A DNA stretch of 64,000 nt from Marinomonas balearica (GTDB lineage: Bacteria > Pseudomonadota > Gammaproteobacteria > Pseudomonadales > Marinomonadaceae), in contig NZ_SNXC01000010.1 in the NCBI RefSeq assembly GCF_004362145.1, positions 310,001 through 374,000 of the forward strand, in the 5' to 3' direction. Below are positions 36,236 through 44,955 of this stretch, piece after piece (the first letter of the stretch is position 1; the number at the start of each line of letters is the position of its first letter). The translations under genes were made by a program, and so were the position numbers. A model generated the notes under the pieces. The model saw nothing but the letters and a program-made list of their open reading frames with translations, ran no database searches and had not been told where the DNA came from.

Positions 36236-37063
36236 TCAGGGCTCGATTTCGAACCAATCCGCCAGTTTGTGCCATTGCTCTTCTGATTGAGCGACAAGCA
36301 GTTTACCGTTCTCCATCGTAGCGGAATAATCGGAGCCATTTAGAAGTTGGCAATATCCACCAGCTTCTTGAAGGATCAACACACCTGCGGCATGATCCCA
36401 CGGGTTCATTTTTAAGTAGAGCCCGAAATTAAAATGGCCTATCGCTAATTGTCGATAGGCGTGGCAAGAGGGTAGGCTGTGAATACGAGCAAAGGCAGTA
36501 GACTTAACCGCCAGATGGCGATTCATCTCAGGACCGTAAGAATAGAAAGACAGTATCCCCAGCATTTTCTTAAGATCCAATTCCGGTTCAATAGACAGTT
36601 TGATCGGATCACTGTTTGGACGAACTAAAAACGCGCCTTCACCTTTGTTTGCATAAACGTAATCATCATGAACCGGATCGTATAGCAGTCCAAAGACCGT
36701 TACACCTTTAACAACGACCGCGATAATCACACCAAAATCCGATAATCCATTTGCAAAATTCCAAGTGCCGTCAATGGGGTCTATTATCATGCAAGTGTCG
36801 GCGGTCTCGATGTTTTTTAGCAGTTCAGGGCTTTCTGCGACCGCTTCTTCGCCCACAATAGTCCAATTTGGAAATTTTTCTGCTATCTTTTCAGTAATAT
36901 AGCGTTCACATGCTTGATCTGCGACGGTTACCAGATCAAGTTGGGAGGATTTACTTGCAATTTGATCGGCATCCAAGTGTCTGAAATGCGGCATGATGAT
37001 GTCACGGGCAGCATCTCGAATAACGTTTAAAATTATTGATTGGCTGTCTTGATTCAGATTCAT
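36236..37063 (-). CDS. inositol-monophosphatase-family phosphatase beside the GAK operon
   Basis: 275 residues. The metal-binding motifs are intact: IVGEEAVAE (about 75), MIIDPIDGTWNFANG (about 92), NPWDHAAGVLILQEAGG (about 217). It differs from the two IMPase-like enzymes of the ABC loci, for example in RQLAIGHFNFGLYLKM. It is transcribed away from the GAK operon, with a 107-base gap that must contain both promoters, so a shared function is possible but not shown. SuhB-type housekeeping activity is an alternative. Confidence 0.9.
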   Translation of the reverse strand: MNLNQDSQSIILNVIRDAARDIIMPHFRHLDADQIASKSSQLDLVTVADQACERYITEKIAEKFPNWTIVGEEAVAESPELLKNIETADTCMIIDPIDGTWNFANGLSDFGVIIAVVVKGVTVFGLLYDPVHDDYVYANKGEGAFLVRPNSDPIKLSIEPELDLKKMLGILSFYSYGPEMNRHLAVKSTAFARIHSLPSCHAYRQLAIGHFNFGLYLKMNPWDHAAGVLILQEAGGYCQLLNGSDYSATMENGKLLVAQSEEQWHKLADWFEIEP

Positions 37064-37170
37064 GTTTATATGATCCCTAAAAGCTTATATTGAGTATTGT
37101 CACGGAAACTTAACAATTGGACTCTGTGAATTCAGTATAGTAGTCGGCAATTTATAACGGTAAGGAAAAC

Positions 37171-38814
37171 ATGCCAACACCGCCACCCTCTTCGGCAGTA
37201 CAAGAGAATATCTATTTTCTCCTGAATGAAGTAGAAAAGCACTGCCATTTTGTTGAACTTTTTTTTAAAACTCATTCTGTTGAGCTTTTACCTCGTATTC
37301 GTGCAAGGCGCGGTTATGTTCAAACGCTTCGCGAGAAAATAGAACGCGAATGCGCACTCATGATCAAGCGGCGCAAACCGGGTACGGCATTCTACAATCA
37401 GGTTACAGCCACTCGTGCTTTAGCGAACGCTTTGCAAGGGATCTCTTCACATTGCATAGAATGTGTTCAGGAAGGCACTTTAGATGAGCCTTACCAACAC
37501 CCTGTTAATGATCTGTGTCGAAAGCTTATACGTCGAATAGACCGCTCAATTAATCTTGTAAAGCTTGGAATGAATACGTCTCAACGCCGTACAGGGATCA
37601 AATTAGCACGACGCACGCGACGTTTATTAGACATATACGACGATATTCAATCGAGAACACTTTCAGCCAAACAATCGCTCACGGACGATCAGCTAAGAGC
37701 CGCCGTCCTGTGTAATTACGGACTAAAGCGTTTGATTAAACAACTTGCATTAGTCGGTGAGGCTTTAATCAAGGCGGATCTGGGGCAAGTGGCCACATTA
37801 CAAAACTTTGATCACCTGAGAGATACCGCTTCATCGCTAAATTATGATCTCAACGATTTGAAAGTGAGACGCCTAGCCTTGACGCGTTCTGGCAGCGCCA
37901 TTGCGGCGATTTCTCATAAAAATGAGAATGGTAAAGACATCCTCGCGGTATACAAAGAAGGCGATCACACCAAGATCGAAGAAGAAATTCAAGGTGTAAA
38001 ACAGTGGCGAAAAGTTGATCCAAGGCTTGCTCCTAATGTGTTGGCGCAGGCAAAAGCCGACGGTGAAAATTCAGCCTTACTGATTGAACACATTCAAGGA
38101 AGCACGTTCGAAGCGTTATTGTTAGAAGAACGTAAAAGTGGCGTCAAGGCTGCTTTGAAGGCGCTGTTTAAAACGCTCAATAGCTCTTGGAAAGAAACCT
38201 ATACCCCAGAGCAATCTTACGCGAAATTCATGCAACAACTGGAAAAACGGGTCGAAGACAGCAAAAAAGTACACCCAGATTTCTTTGCGCCCGAGCAGCA
38301 TATCTGTGGGCTTCGACGTTTGGCTTTTGATGATCTAACCCAGATTGTAGCTAAGAAAGAGTCGACATGGAGAGCGCCATTTTCAGTGCTGATTCATGGT
38401 GATTTCAACGTTGATAATTTGATATACGACGATTCCGAAGATCGAATCTATTTTATTGATTTACACCGTTCCGACTACTTTGACTACGTGCAAGATATCT
38501 CTGTTTTAATGGTGTCCATTTATCGGTTGCAGGTGCTGAGCGGATCGACTCGCAAGCTCATGATGGAAAGCGCTAAAGAGATTTATCAATTCGGTAAACG
38601 GTTTGCAAAACGTCACAACGATACAACATTTGAGCTTCGTTTAGCGGCGGGGCTCGCACGATCTTTTGCAACCTCAACACGGTTTATTTTCGACAAAAAA
38701 TTGTCGTCTAAAATGCATTTAAGATCTCGATATTTATTGGAAAAATTGGCGGCATTGCCACAAGAAAACGAATCTAAGTTTAAAATTCCACTTAAGGAGC
38801 TTTATATTGAATAA
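37171..38814 (+). CDS. PhoU-like/APH-kinase fusion protein (GAK operon)
   Basis: 547 residues, first gene of a seven-gene operon. The N-terminal 230 residues are all-helical with basic patches, resembling a PhoU-type or CHAD-like bundle (QENIYFLLNEVEKHCHFVEL onward). From about 240 there is an aminoglycoside/choline-kinase-like domain with catalytic loop LIHGDFNVDNLIYDD (about 407-421) and metal site YFIDLHRSDYFD (about 427-438). HGDxxxDN is intact, so a phosphotransferase is likely. The acceptor could be a small molecule or a protein. The last eight bases overlap the next gene. Confidence 0.75.
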   Translation: MPTPPPSSAVQENIYFLLNEVEKHCHFVELFFKTHSVELLPRIRARRGYVQTLREKIERECALMIKRRKPGTAFYNQVTATRALANALQGISSHCIECVQEGTLDEPYQHPVNDLCRKLIRRIDRSINLVKLGMNTSQRRTGIKLARRTRRLLDIYDDIQSRTLSAKQSLTDDQLRAAVLCNYGLKRLIKQLALVGEALIKADLGQVATLQNFDHLRDTASSLNYDLNDLKVRRLALTRSGSAIAAISHKNENGKDILAVYKEGDHTKIEEEIQGVKQWRKVDPRLAPNVLAQAKADGENSALLIEHIQGSTFEALLLEERKSGVKAALKALFKTLNSSWKETYTPEQSYAKFMQQLEKRVEDSKKVHPDFFAPEQHICGLRRLAFDDLTQIVAKKESTWRAPFSVLIHGDFNVDNLIYDDSEDRIYFIDLHRSDYFDYVQDISVLMVSIYRLQVLSGSTRKLMMESAKEIYQFGKRFAKRHNDTTFELRLAAGLARSFATSTRFIFDKKLSSKMHLRSRYLLEKLAALPQENESKFKIPLKELYIE

Positions 38815-39697
38815 GCCCAAAATCGGAGTCATCGGTACTCCAGGTAAATGGTCAACAGAAGTACTAGCGGAACGTTTAAAAGAGCGTACGGGATACAGCT
38901 TAGTCATCGACATGAAGGAAGTTGAACTTCGTCTGGATACTAATCAGCTTATTTACCGAGGCGTGGATCTTTCGCAATTGGATGGACTTATTGTTAAAAA
39001 GATCAGTGAAGTGTATTCACCAGCCACTGAAGACCGCATTCATATGTTGTCTCACATGGAAAATCTTGGCATCAAAATCTTCAGCCCTGCACGCAGCATG
39101 GGCAAGCTCATTAATCGATTAAGTGGAACACTGGCGCTACAAGCTGGAAACGTTCCTATGCCTAAAACACGCATCACGGAAAGTGAAGAACAAGCGTTTA
39201 CGAGCGTTCGTGAGTTTGGTTCCGCTATTTTGAAACCGTTATATTCGACGAAAGCGCGAGGAATGGAAATCCTAACGGCCGACGATTCCGATGAAAAAGT
39301 TAAGGAAACGCTGAAAGCGTATCGACAAGCGAACTCGATTTTTTACATTCAGCAAACCGTTGAATTAGACGGGCGTGATCTAGGAATGGTCTTCCTTGGT
39401 GGCGAGTATTTGTGTACGTATGCGCGTGTGGGTAATAAAGACTCTTGGAACACCACGATCAACAGTGGTGGCAAATACGAATTGTTCGAGCCTACACCTG
39501 AGCTGATCGAGCTAGGCCGTCAAGCTCAAGGGTGCTTTGATTTGAGTTTTACAACGGTAGACATCGCCTTGACCAATCAAGGCCCCGTTGTCTTTGAAGT
39601 ATCTGCCTTTGGTGGGTTCAAAGGCGCTTTAGAAGGCTGCAATATAGATGCAGCGGCAGCCTATGCAGATTACGTACTAAAAGAGGTTGCTAAATAA
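38807..39697 (+). CDS. GAK-system ATP-grasp enzyme
   Basis: 296 residues with a RimK-like ATP-grasp arrangement: N-terminal KIGVIGTPGKWSTEVLAERL, then the grasp region AGNVPMPKTRITESEEQAF, SAILKPLYSTKARGMEIL (ATP-binding Lys), FYIQQTVELDGRDLGMVF and C-terminal metal site GPVVFEVSAFGGFKGALEG. Matches what I recall as the ATP-grasp member of the 'GAK' (Grasp, Amphi-Trp, Kinase) gene set. Such enzymes join a carboxylate to an amine; the substrate is unknown. It overlaps genes on both sides (8 bases and 1 base). Confidence 0.88.
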   Translation: MNKPKIGVIGTPGKWSTEVLAERLKERTGYSLVIDMKEVELRLDTNQLIYRGVDLSQLDGLIVKKISEVYSPATEDRIHMLSHMENLGIKIFSPARSMGKLINRLSGTLALQAGNVPMPKTRITESEEQAFTSVREFGSAILKPLYSTKARGMEILTADDSDEKVKETLKAYRQANSIFYIQQTVELDGRDLGMVFLGGEYLCTYARVGNKDSWNTTINSGGKYELFEPTPELIELGRQAQGCFDLSFTTVDIALTNQGPVVFEVSAFGGFKGALEGCNIDAAAAYADYVLKEVAK

Positions 39698-40884
39698 TGA
39701 CGATGACACAAAGTAAAATGGACGAATCTACGCAATCAAACAACGTCTTGTTCACAGACGAACAGCTAAATGAAAAACGTAATCTTTGTGAGTTCAGCGC
39801 GTCTTTAACGTTTGGTGATTTGGGCGTTAAATTGTTTAGCAACAACGAGGCGTTGTTGTCTGAATTAACACAATACTATAAAAGCTACGTTTCACCAGAA
39901 ACACAAGAAGCGATCGAAACTCAAACCATCGAGGTTTACTTTGTCGAACAAGCTAATACAGGCGACGATTTAGACTGGTTAGAAGTGCCTCGTGAAGTCG
40001 GTAAAACGGGCAAAAAAGAAGGCTACCTTGATGTCGAAGGTGGACGTTGGATCAAAAAATTCAAAACGGGTATGTGCTTTTTACAACGTAAAGAGCGCCC
40101 TGTAGCGGTTGGCCAGTGCGCCGAAAACCTCGCGCAAATGGTGAACTTCATCAACAACCAATTCTTGAATCACCACCTTCGTCAAGGCTTTATGCTTGGA
40201 CACGCTGCCGCGTTTTCTCGTGTTGATGAAAGCGGTGTAGCGAGCGTAACGGCGATCGCAGCCGGCTCTGGCGGCGGTAAATCGACCACAATGTTGCGTT
40301 GTCTCGAAGACGAATTAAATGCTTTTTTGACGAACGACCGCCTACTGTTTGTGAAACGAGACGCTGTTGAGAGCGACGAATCAATTCAAACCGAAAGCAC
40401 TCAAACAGAGACCCAAACCATCGGCTTGGCAAAGCTTCCACGAGTTAATCCCGGAACCTTATTACATTCAGATCGCTTACGTCATATCTTACCTGAAGCG
40501 CGTCAGAAAGAGCTGCTTGAGCTGCCACAATCTGAACTTTGGACATTAGAAGAGAAATACGATGTTCAAATCGAAGACGAATACGGCAAAGGCCGCGTTG
40601 CTTTGAAGGGTGAGTTTAAAAACTTGGTTATGCTAGACTGGTCTCTAAACTCCGACGAGCCGACACAGCTTAAAGCGGTTGATTTGCAAAAAGAGCCAGA
40701 ACAAATCGAAGGTCTACGCAAACGCCCAGGGCCGTTCTATCAAGATGAGAATGGCAAGTTTGCAGATCTAGATGTTATGGATTCTACCGAAAAATACTGC
40801 GACGCATTGAGTCATGTGAACGTCTATCGTTTGACGGGAAATATTGATTTTGATCGAGCTTTTGAACTGATCAACGCGCTGTAA
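39697..40884 (+). CDS. HprK-related kinase B (GAK system)
   Basis: 395 residues. Walker A is AAGSGGGKSTTMLRCL (G190 to T197), as in HPr kinase/phosphorylase relatives, followed by LTNDRLLFVKRD (about 211-222). A polar insert rich in Glu, Thr, Gln and Ser lies directly after (about 224-241). The C-terminal half contains RVALKGEFKNLVMLDWSL and RLTGNIDFDRAFELI. HprK relatives phosphorylate Ser on a protein partner; no HPr or PTS gene is present. Its ATG shares one base with the preceding stop (TAATG). Confidence 0.88.
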   Translation: MTMTQSKMDESTQSNNVLFTDEQLNEKRNLCEFSASLTFGDLGVKLFSNNEALLSELTQYYKSYVSPETQEAIETQTIEVYFVEQANTGDDLDWLEVPREVGKTGKKEGYLDVEGGRWIKKFKTGMCFLQRKERPVAVGQCAENLAQMVNFINNQFLNHHLRQGFMLGHAAAFSRVDESGVASVTAIAAGSGGGKSTTMLRCLEDELNAFLTNDRLLFVKRDAVESDESIQTESTQTETQTIGLAKLPRVNPGTLLHSDRLRHILPEARQKELLELPQSELWTLEEKYDVQIEDEYGKGRVALKGEFKNLVMLDWSLNSDEPTQLKAVDLQKEPEQIEGLRKRPGPFYQDENGKFADLDVMDSTEKYCDALSHVNVYRLTGNIDFDRAFELINAL

Positions 40885-40914
40885 AGACAAACCGAAAGAG
40901 CGTATAAATAAAGT

Positions 40915-41634
40915 ATGAAACAACGCCAGCAGACTCGTTGTGCACTGATTCGACACGGTGCATACGAGCAACTAAAAAATGTGCCGAGTGCGCTACAGCC
41001 GTTTCCCCTTACGGAGGAGGGGGAAAAAGAAGTACGCCATCAGGCACGCTTGTTTGGCGAATGGCTCAAAGAATCGGGAAATAAGCTAAACCCTGTTGTG
41101 GATTCGTCTAGCTTGTTACGAGCTTGGCAAACGGCCAGTATTTACATCGAAGAGTTAAACGACTTCTTTGTGTCTGAACCAGTGTTAACTGGGTATCCTG
41201 AACTGTGTGAGCGCAGTGTTGGAGCCGTAGCGAATCTGCCAATAGCTGAAATCGAGCGCTTACTGGCGTTAGATCCAAGGTTCGGTGTCCCGCCAGAAAA
41301 CTGGAAATCGGACAGCTACTACAAGCTGCCGTTCGACGGTGCAGAATCATTGATCGAAGCAGGGCAGCGCGTCGCGGATCATATTGCTCAATGGCAAAAC
41401 CATGTTCATGACGACGAAAAAATGAATGATCCCCAATTAATAAAATTGTTTGTGGGACACGGCGCCTCAATTCGACACGCTGCATTTCATCTTAATGTCA
41501 TAAACTTTTGCGATATTAAGCGACTAAGTATGTACTATGGGCATCCTGTGGTTTTTGAATTTGTTAAAGATAAGCATTCGACCAAACTTTTCGGGGATTG
41601 GAAAAAGCGTCAGATCCAAGAAGTGCCAGATTGA
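40915..41634 (+). CDS. histidine phosphatase superfamily protein (GAK operon)
   Basis: 239 residues of the phosphoglycerate-mutase/SixA-like branch. The catalytic motif is CALIRHGAYEQL near residue 10, the second basic residue is in SSSLLRAWQTASIY, and the second catalytic His is in LFVGHGASIRHAAF (about 181). Acts by a phosphohistidine intermediate. SixA-type members remove phosphate from proteins, but a small-molecule substrate is as likely. It lies 30 bases after the kinase gene and 30 before the metallophosphatase. Confidence 0.88.
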   Translation: MKQRQQTRCALIRHGAYEQLKNVPSALQPFPLTEEGEKEVRHQARLFGEWLKESGNKLNPVVDSSSLLRAWQTASIYIEELNDFFVSEPVLTGYPELCERSVGAVANLPIAEIERLLALDPRFGVPPENWKSDSYYKLPFDGAESLIEAGQRVADHIAQWQNHVHDDEKMNDPQLIKLFVGHGASIRHAAFHLNVINFCDIKRLSMYYGHPVVFEFVKDKHSTKLFGDWKKRQIQEVPD

Positions 41635-41664
41635 TCCAGCCCACTCTGAATAAATAGGTTTATA

Positions 41665-42996
41665 ATGCGAAATCCTCTACCTAAGGTGTCTAAACGCCCA
41701 CAACACAAAGAAATCATTGCTCGTCTTCCAACAGAGTGGACGCCTTGGCCTCACGATAAAAGCTCATGTAACGCAGCGGTACGAGAACCGCACGACGCGC
41801 CAAATAACAAGCATTGGAAAAAGAAAGTGTACTGGCCCAAAAAACCAGTTGTCTTTATTTCCGACCCGCATGCCGATGCAACTGCTTTCGAAGCGTCTCT
41901 GATCGGTGCAGGCCTTGTTGAGCGAAAATCTAAAAAAGACGGTCTTTGCAAGTACACTTTAACCAAAGTGGGCAAAAAAACAGAGATCGTCATCGGTGGT
42001 GATTGCCTTGATAAAGGCCCAAGCAATCTCGATTTATTGCGAAGCGTAAAACACCTGTATCGCTTGAAAGCAAACGTCACCTTATTAGCTGGTAATCATG
42101 ATTTACGCCTATTAATGGGGCTGTTGGCCATTGCACGCAAGAAAGATGTGGGTAATCAGCACTTGTTTGTCCGTATGGGTAAAAAAGTGGTGCCCCTGTT
42201 TCGAGAAGTGTTCGACCAATACCTTGACGGCAAGAAGTGGGACAAAAAAATCCCAGACGAAGACGCATGCCGTCAAAAGCTGTTTCCGGGCGACGAGTGG
42301 TTTAAAGAGTTTCCGTTTCATGCCGCTGGATTTTTGACCGCAGAAGGCATTGACCGTGAAGTCCGTAAGATGGAATCAAAATCCCACAGCTTCGAACAAC
42401 ATTGTCGTGACGCAGGCTTAAGCCTTCGACAAGTCTATGCGGCATCGCTTGTCTGTCAGAAGCTGTTTTTGCATAAAAAAGGTGAGTTCAACTGGTTCTT
42501 CCGTAAAATGGAACTGGTTGCTAAACGTGGCTCTTTCTTATTTTTGCATGCTGGACTTGATGACATAATGGGCGAAGTGTTACTTAAAAATGGCACAAAA
42601 TACGCGAACAAAGCGTTCCATAAGAACCTACAGCGCCGCGACTTATTTGGTTTTTACTACAGCTCAATCGCCAACACCTTCCGTACAAAATATCGCGATG
42701 CTGATTTGCCGTTGACCGAACGTGGCGTCACCGCGATCCATAAAGCGGGCATAAAAGTCGTTGTTCAAGGACACGTAAACCGTAACGAAGGCCAGCGAAT
42801 CACGATCAAAAAAGGTCTGGTTCACATTGAAGGGGACGTAACGCTCGACGAGCATTCCCGTCAACAAGAAGGCTTGCAAGGATACGGAATTGGTGCGACA
42901 TTAATCGACAAGAAAAAAGGTGTGGTTGGCATCAGCTGTGATTATCCAACGGCTAAAGTCTTGCGACCGAATGAACTTCATAATATTTACGCGTGA
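41665..42996 (+). CDS. calcineurin-like metallophosphatase (GAK operon)
   Basis: 443 residues, larger than simple family members. Metal-binding motifs are FISDPHADATAF (about 64), VIGGDCLDKGPSNLDLL (about 109) and LLAGNHDLRLLMGLL (about 140); late His residues are in FLHAGLDDI and VVVQGHVNR. GDCLDKG resembles the GDxxDRG of PPP-type protein phosphatases. A basic N-terminal 55 residues precede the domain. Cytoplasmic, no signal peptide. With the two kinase-like genes it suggests a phosphorylation/dephosphorylation pair. Confidence 0.88.
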   Translation: MRNPLPKVSKRPQHKEIIARLPTEWTPWPHDKSSCNAAVREPHDAPNNKHWKKKVYWPKKPVVFISDPHADATAFEASLIGAGLVERKSKKDGLCKYTLTKVGKKTEIVIGGDCLDKGPSNLDLLRSVKHLYRLKANVTLLAGNHDLRLLMGLLAIARKKDVGNQHLFVRMGKKVVPLFREVFDQYLDGKKWDKKIPDEDACRQKLFPGDEWFKEFPFHAAGFLTAEGIDREVRKMESKSHSFEQHCRDAGLSLRQVYAASLVCQKLFLHKKGEFNWFFRKMELVAKRGSFLFLHAGLDDIMGEVLLKNGTKYANKAFHKNLQRRDLFGFYYSSIANTFRTKYRDADLPLTERGVTAIHKAGIKVVVQGHVNRNEGQRITIKKGLVHIEGDVTLDEHSRQQEGLQGYGIGATLIDKKKGVVGISCDYPTAKVLRPNELHNIYA

Positions 42997-43002
42997 TGGA
43001 CT

Positions 43003-43269
43003 ATGAAATCAAAAACTGAATTTAAACATGAAGCATTACTCGACGCGAGTGACATCCAAGATGTGCTGAAAGCCATTTCCAAAGGAATGGGCAAAGGCAA
43101 ATTGGAGTTCAGCGATGACAAAGACGGAGAGCTGCTCTTACATCCACAAGGGTTGCTCCGTTTAAAAGTCACCGCTTCAGAAGAAGATGACCGACAGCAA
43201 TTTGAGATAAAAGTACGCTGGGAAAAAAGCCCAAAAGCCATTAGTAAGAATCCTCCTAAGATTGCGTAG
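43003..43269 (+). CDS. amphi-Trp domain protein (GAK system)
   Basis: 88 residues covering one amphi-Trp domain: KTEFKHEALLDASDIQDVLK, then an amphipathic strand stretch (LRLKVTASEEDDRQQFEIKV) ending in the conserved Trp73 of RWEKSP. It is short and charged and has no catalytic motif, so it is the best candidate for a substrate or adaptor of the operon's kinases and ATP-grasp enzyme. It starts six bases after the metallophosphatase stop and is the last gene of the operon. Confidence 0.85.
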   Translation: MKSKTEFKHEALLDASDIQDVLKAISKGMGKGKLEFSDDKDGELLLHPQGLLRLKVTASEEDDRQQFEIKVRWEKSPKAISKNPPKIA

Positions 43270-43270
43270 T

Positions 43271-43293
43271 ACCGTTGTCCGGAAGACAACGGT
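43271..43293 (+). terminator. hairpin at the end of the GAK operon
   Basis: ACCGTTGTC, loop CGGAA, GACAACGGT: nine perfect pairs two bases after the amphi-Trp stop. Only TT follows, so termination may be partial and the GNAT gene 20 bases on could be read through. Confidence 0.6.
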
Positions 43294-43314
43294 TAATCTG
43301 AAAGTGAGACAACA

Positions 43315-43833
43315 ATGAAGTTAGAACTGATTCAAACTAAGCACATTCAAGCGCTGGTGAAGATCGCCTCAGATACGCGCATATCTGACACCAGCGGCGT
43401 GCCGGAAAATTGCAATGAAAACGACGTTACGGCTTGGCTGGAGAGCAGCCTAGCTGTACCCAGCGCCGAAATGCACTTCGTGCTTTTAGAAGGCGAAAAT
43501 GTGTGCGGATGTTGTATCCTAAAAAAAATAGACTGGGTCAAACGTGAGGCAGAACTGTCTTACTGGTTAGGCATCGACTACTGGGGCAAAGGGCTTGGCA
43601 CCCAAGCCGCCCGACTGATAGCCGAGAACGCATTTAACCTATTCGGCTTTAAAGCACTCAACTCCCATTATCTCAAAATCGCCAATGCCCCATCGGGCAA
43701 AATCCTCCACAAACTCGGCTTCGTAAAAGACGAAACACGAGCAGATCTAAAAGCGGAAGGGCGTTTCCTAATGCACGAAAACGACGTCTGGACCTTCGTA
43801 ACGCTAGAAAGAGAAAGCTTCATCGACTCCTGA
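43315..43833 (+). CDS. GNAT N-acetyltransferase, RimJ/RimL-like
   Basis: 172 residues with the GNAT core: ELSYWLGIDYWGKGLGTQAA (acetyl-CoA loop, about 82-101) and IANAPSGKILHKLGFVKDET (about 122-141). The RimJ/RimL-type order suggests an N-terminal or small-molecule acetyltransferase. It lies 45 bases after the GAK operon and may be partly co-transcribed, but it also opens a stretch of small plus-strand accessory genes. Substrate unknown. Confidence 0.88.
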   Translation: MKLELIQTKHIQALVKIASDTRISDTSGVPENCNENDVTAWLESSLAVPSAEMHFVLLEGENVCGCCILKKIDWVKREAELSYWLGIDYWGKGLGTQAARLIAENAFNLFGFKALNSHYLKIANAPSGKILHKLGFVKDETRADLKAEGRFLMHENDVWTFVTLERESFIDS

Positions 43834-43963
43834 TATCACCTTTACTCGTCATGCATTGAAGATGTTCGACGAGCTTACCTAAAATGCTCTTCTTAATATA
43901 CAGAAGGTGTTTCTGGACAGTACAAAGAATCAATATCGTTAAATTAACAAAAAAGGAAAAATT

Positions 43964-44449
43964 ATGAGCAGCACTGAAATGGAAAACTTAGACGATTCAT
44001 ATAACTATTCAGGCTTTTGGATAAGAATGGTCGCGACACTGATTGATTCAATTTTGATGATGTTTATTACGATGCCGCTCCTATACTCAATATACGGCGC
44101 TTCGTATTTTGACTCTAAAGAAATCGTTTTGGGTGTTCCTGATTTATTGATTAGTTATGTTGTCCCCATTTCCGCGACGATACTATTTTGGGTTTATAAG
44201 TCAGCAACACCAGGGAAAATGGTCATGAAACTAAAGGTCGTTGACGCTAAAACAGGAAATCCACCTTCTATTCAACAATCAATTATCCGATATGTTGGGT
44301 ACTTTATTGCATTTATACCCTTGTTTTTAGGTGTTATATGGATTGCATGGGACAGCAAAAAACAAGGTTGGCACGATAAGCTCGCAGGTACAGTCGTTGT
44401 TCGTTCTCAGAATAACGTTGTGGAAGACGTGGATTTCTCAGAGGCCTAG
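43964..44449 (+). CDS. RDD-family membrane protein
   Basis: 161 residues with three membrane segments and the RDD signature FWIRMVATLIDSILMMFITM near residue 16. The second conserved part is KSATPGKMVMKLKVVDAKTG (about 85-104), and the end is WHDKLAGTVVV. Some RDD proteins are ion/proton antiporters; most are uncharacterised. AAGGAAA lies upstream of the ATG. A larger relative is at 49674-50285. Confidence 0.88.
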   Translation: MSSTEMENLDDSYNYSGFWIRMVATLIDSILMMFITMPLLYSIYGASYFDSKEIVLGVPDLLISYVVPISATILFWVYKSATPGKMVMKLKVVDAKTGNPPSIQQSIIRYVGYFIAFIPLFLGVIWIAWDSKKQGWHDKLAGTVVVRSQNNVVEDVDFSEA

Positions 44450-44557
44450 TTCTTGCCGCTTAGCGTTTGAAGTCTAGTGCTCGTCCCACGTTTTTGTTCG
44501 GTTTCCAACCTCGATTATGTGATTACATTGATTCTGAAATTAACTCTTAGATTAACT

Positions 44558-44920
44558 ATGAAAGTAGCTCTGAAAATAATAGCCTCACTTATTCTGATAG
44601 GGGTGCTAAGTGGTTGTGACTTTGGCATCCCAGAAGCGGATGAAAAGTTTGGAACGCAGAACTTCGTATCTGCTGTTTCCATTATTGAGCTTCATAAGCT
44701 CAGAAACGGCGAATACCCCAAAGACCTCGACGATCTAGAATTCTTAGGGGATTGGGATGGCATTTGGCTATCAGCCGTTCGCTATGAACGAAATGGCGAC
44801 GGCTACAATCTCTATTTAGAACGTGGTTGGTCTAAGAAACCCAGTTTAGAATTTCCTGTAAAATTCAAAAAGGGGCTTGGTATTAAGGAGAGTAATGTAA
44901 CTTGGGCCTCAGCTAAGTAA
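44558..44920 (+). CDS. small lipoprotein of unknown function
   Basis: 120 residues from the ATG at 44558; the frame opens earlier but the signal peptide fixes this start. Lipoprotein signal MKVALKIIASLILIGVLSGC with lipobox LSGC. The mature part has NGEYPKDLDDLEFLGDWDG, similar to pilin-like or minor secreted proteins that use the same PxxLxDL pattern, though no such family can be assigned. Single gene with gaps of about 110 and 35 bases around it. Confidence 0.7.
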   Translation: MKVALKIIASLILIGVLSGCDFGIPEADEKFGTQNFVSAVSIIELHKLRNGEYPKDLDDLEFLGDWDGIWLSAVRYERNGDGYNLYLERGWSKKPSLEFPVKFKKGLGIKESNVTWASAK

Positions 44921-44955
44921 ATTTCATAACCGTTGGAAGGGAGTAATCGTTAATT

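Noticed and set aside
36236-37063. The IMPase at 36236 as a member of the GAK operon
   Set aside because: It is on the opposite strand with its own upstream region; a functional link is possible but not supported by the sequence.
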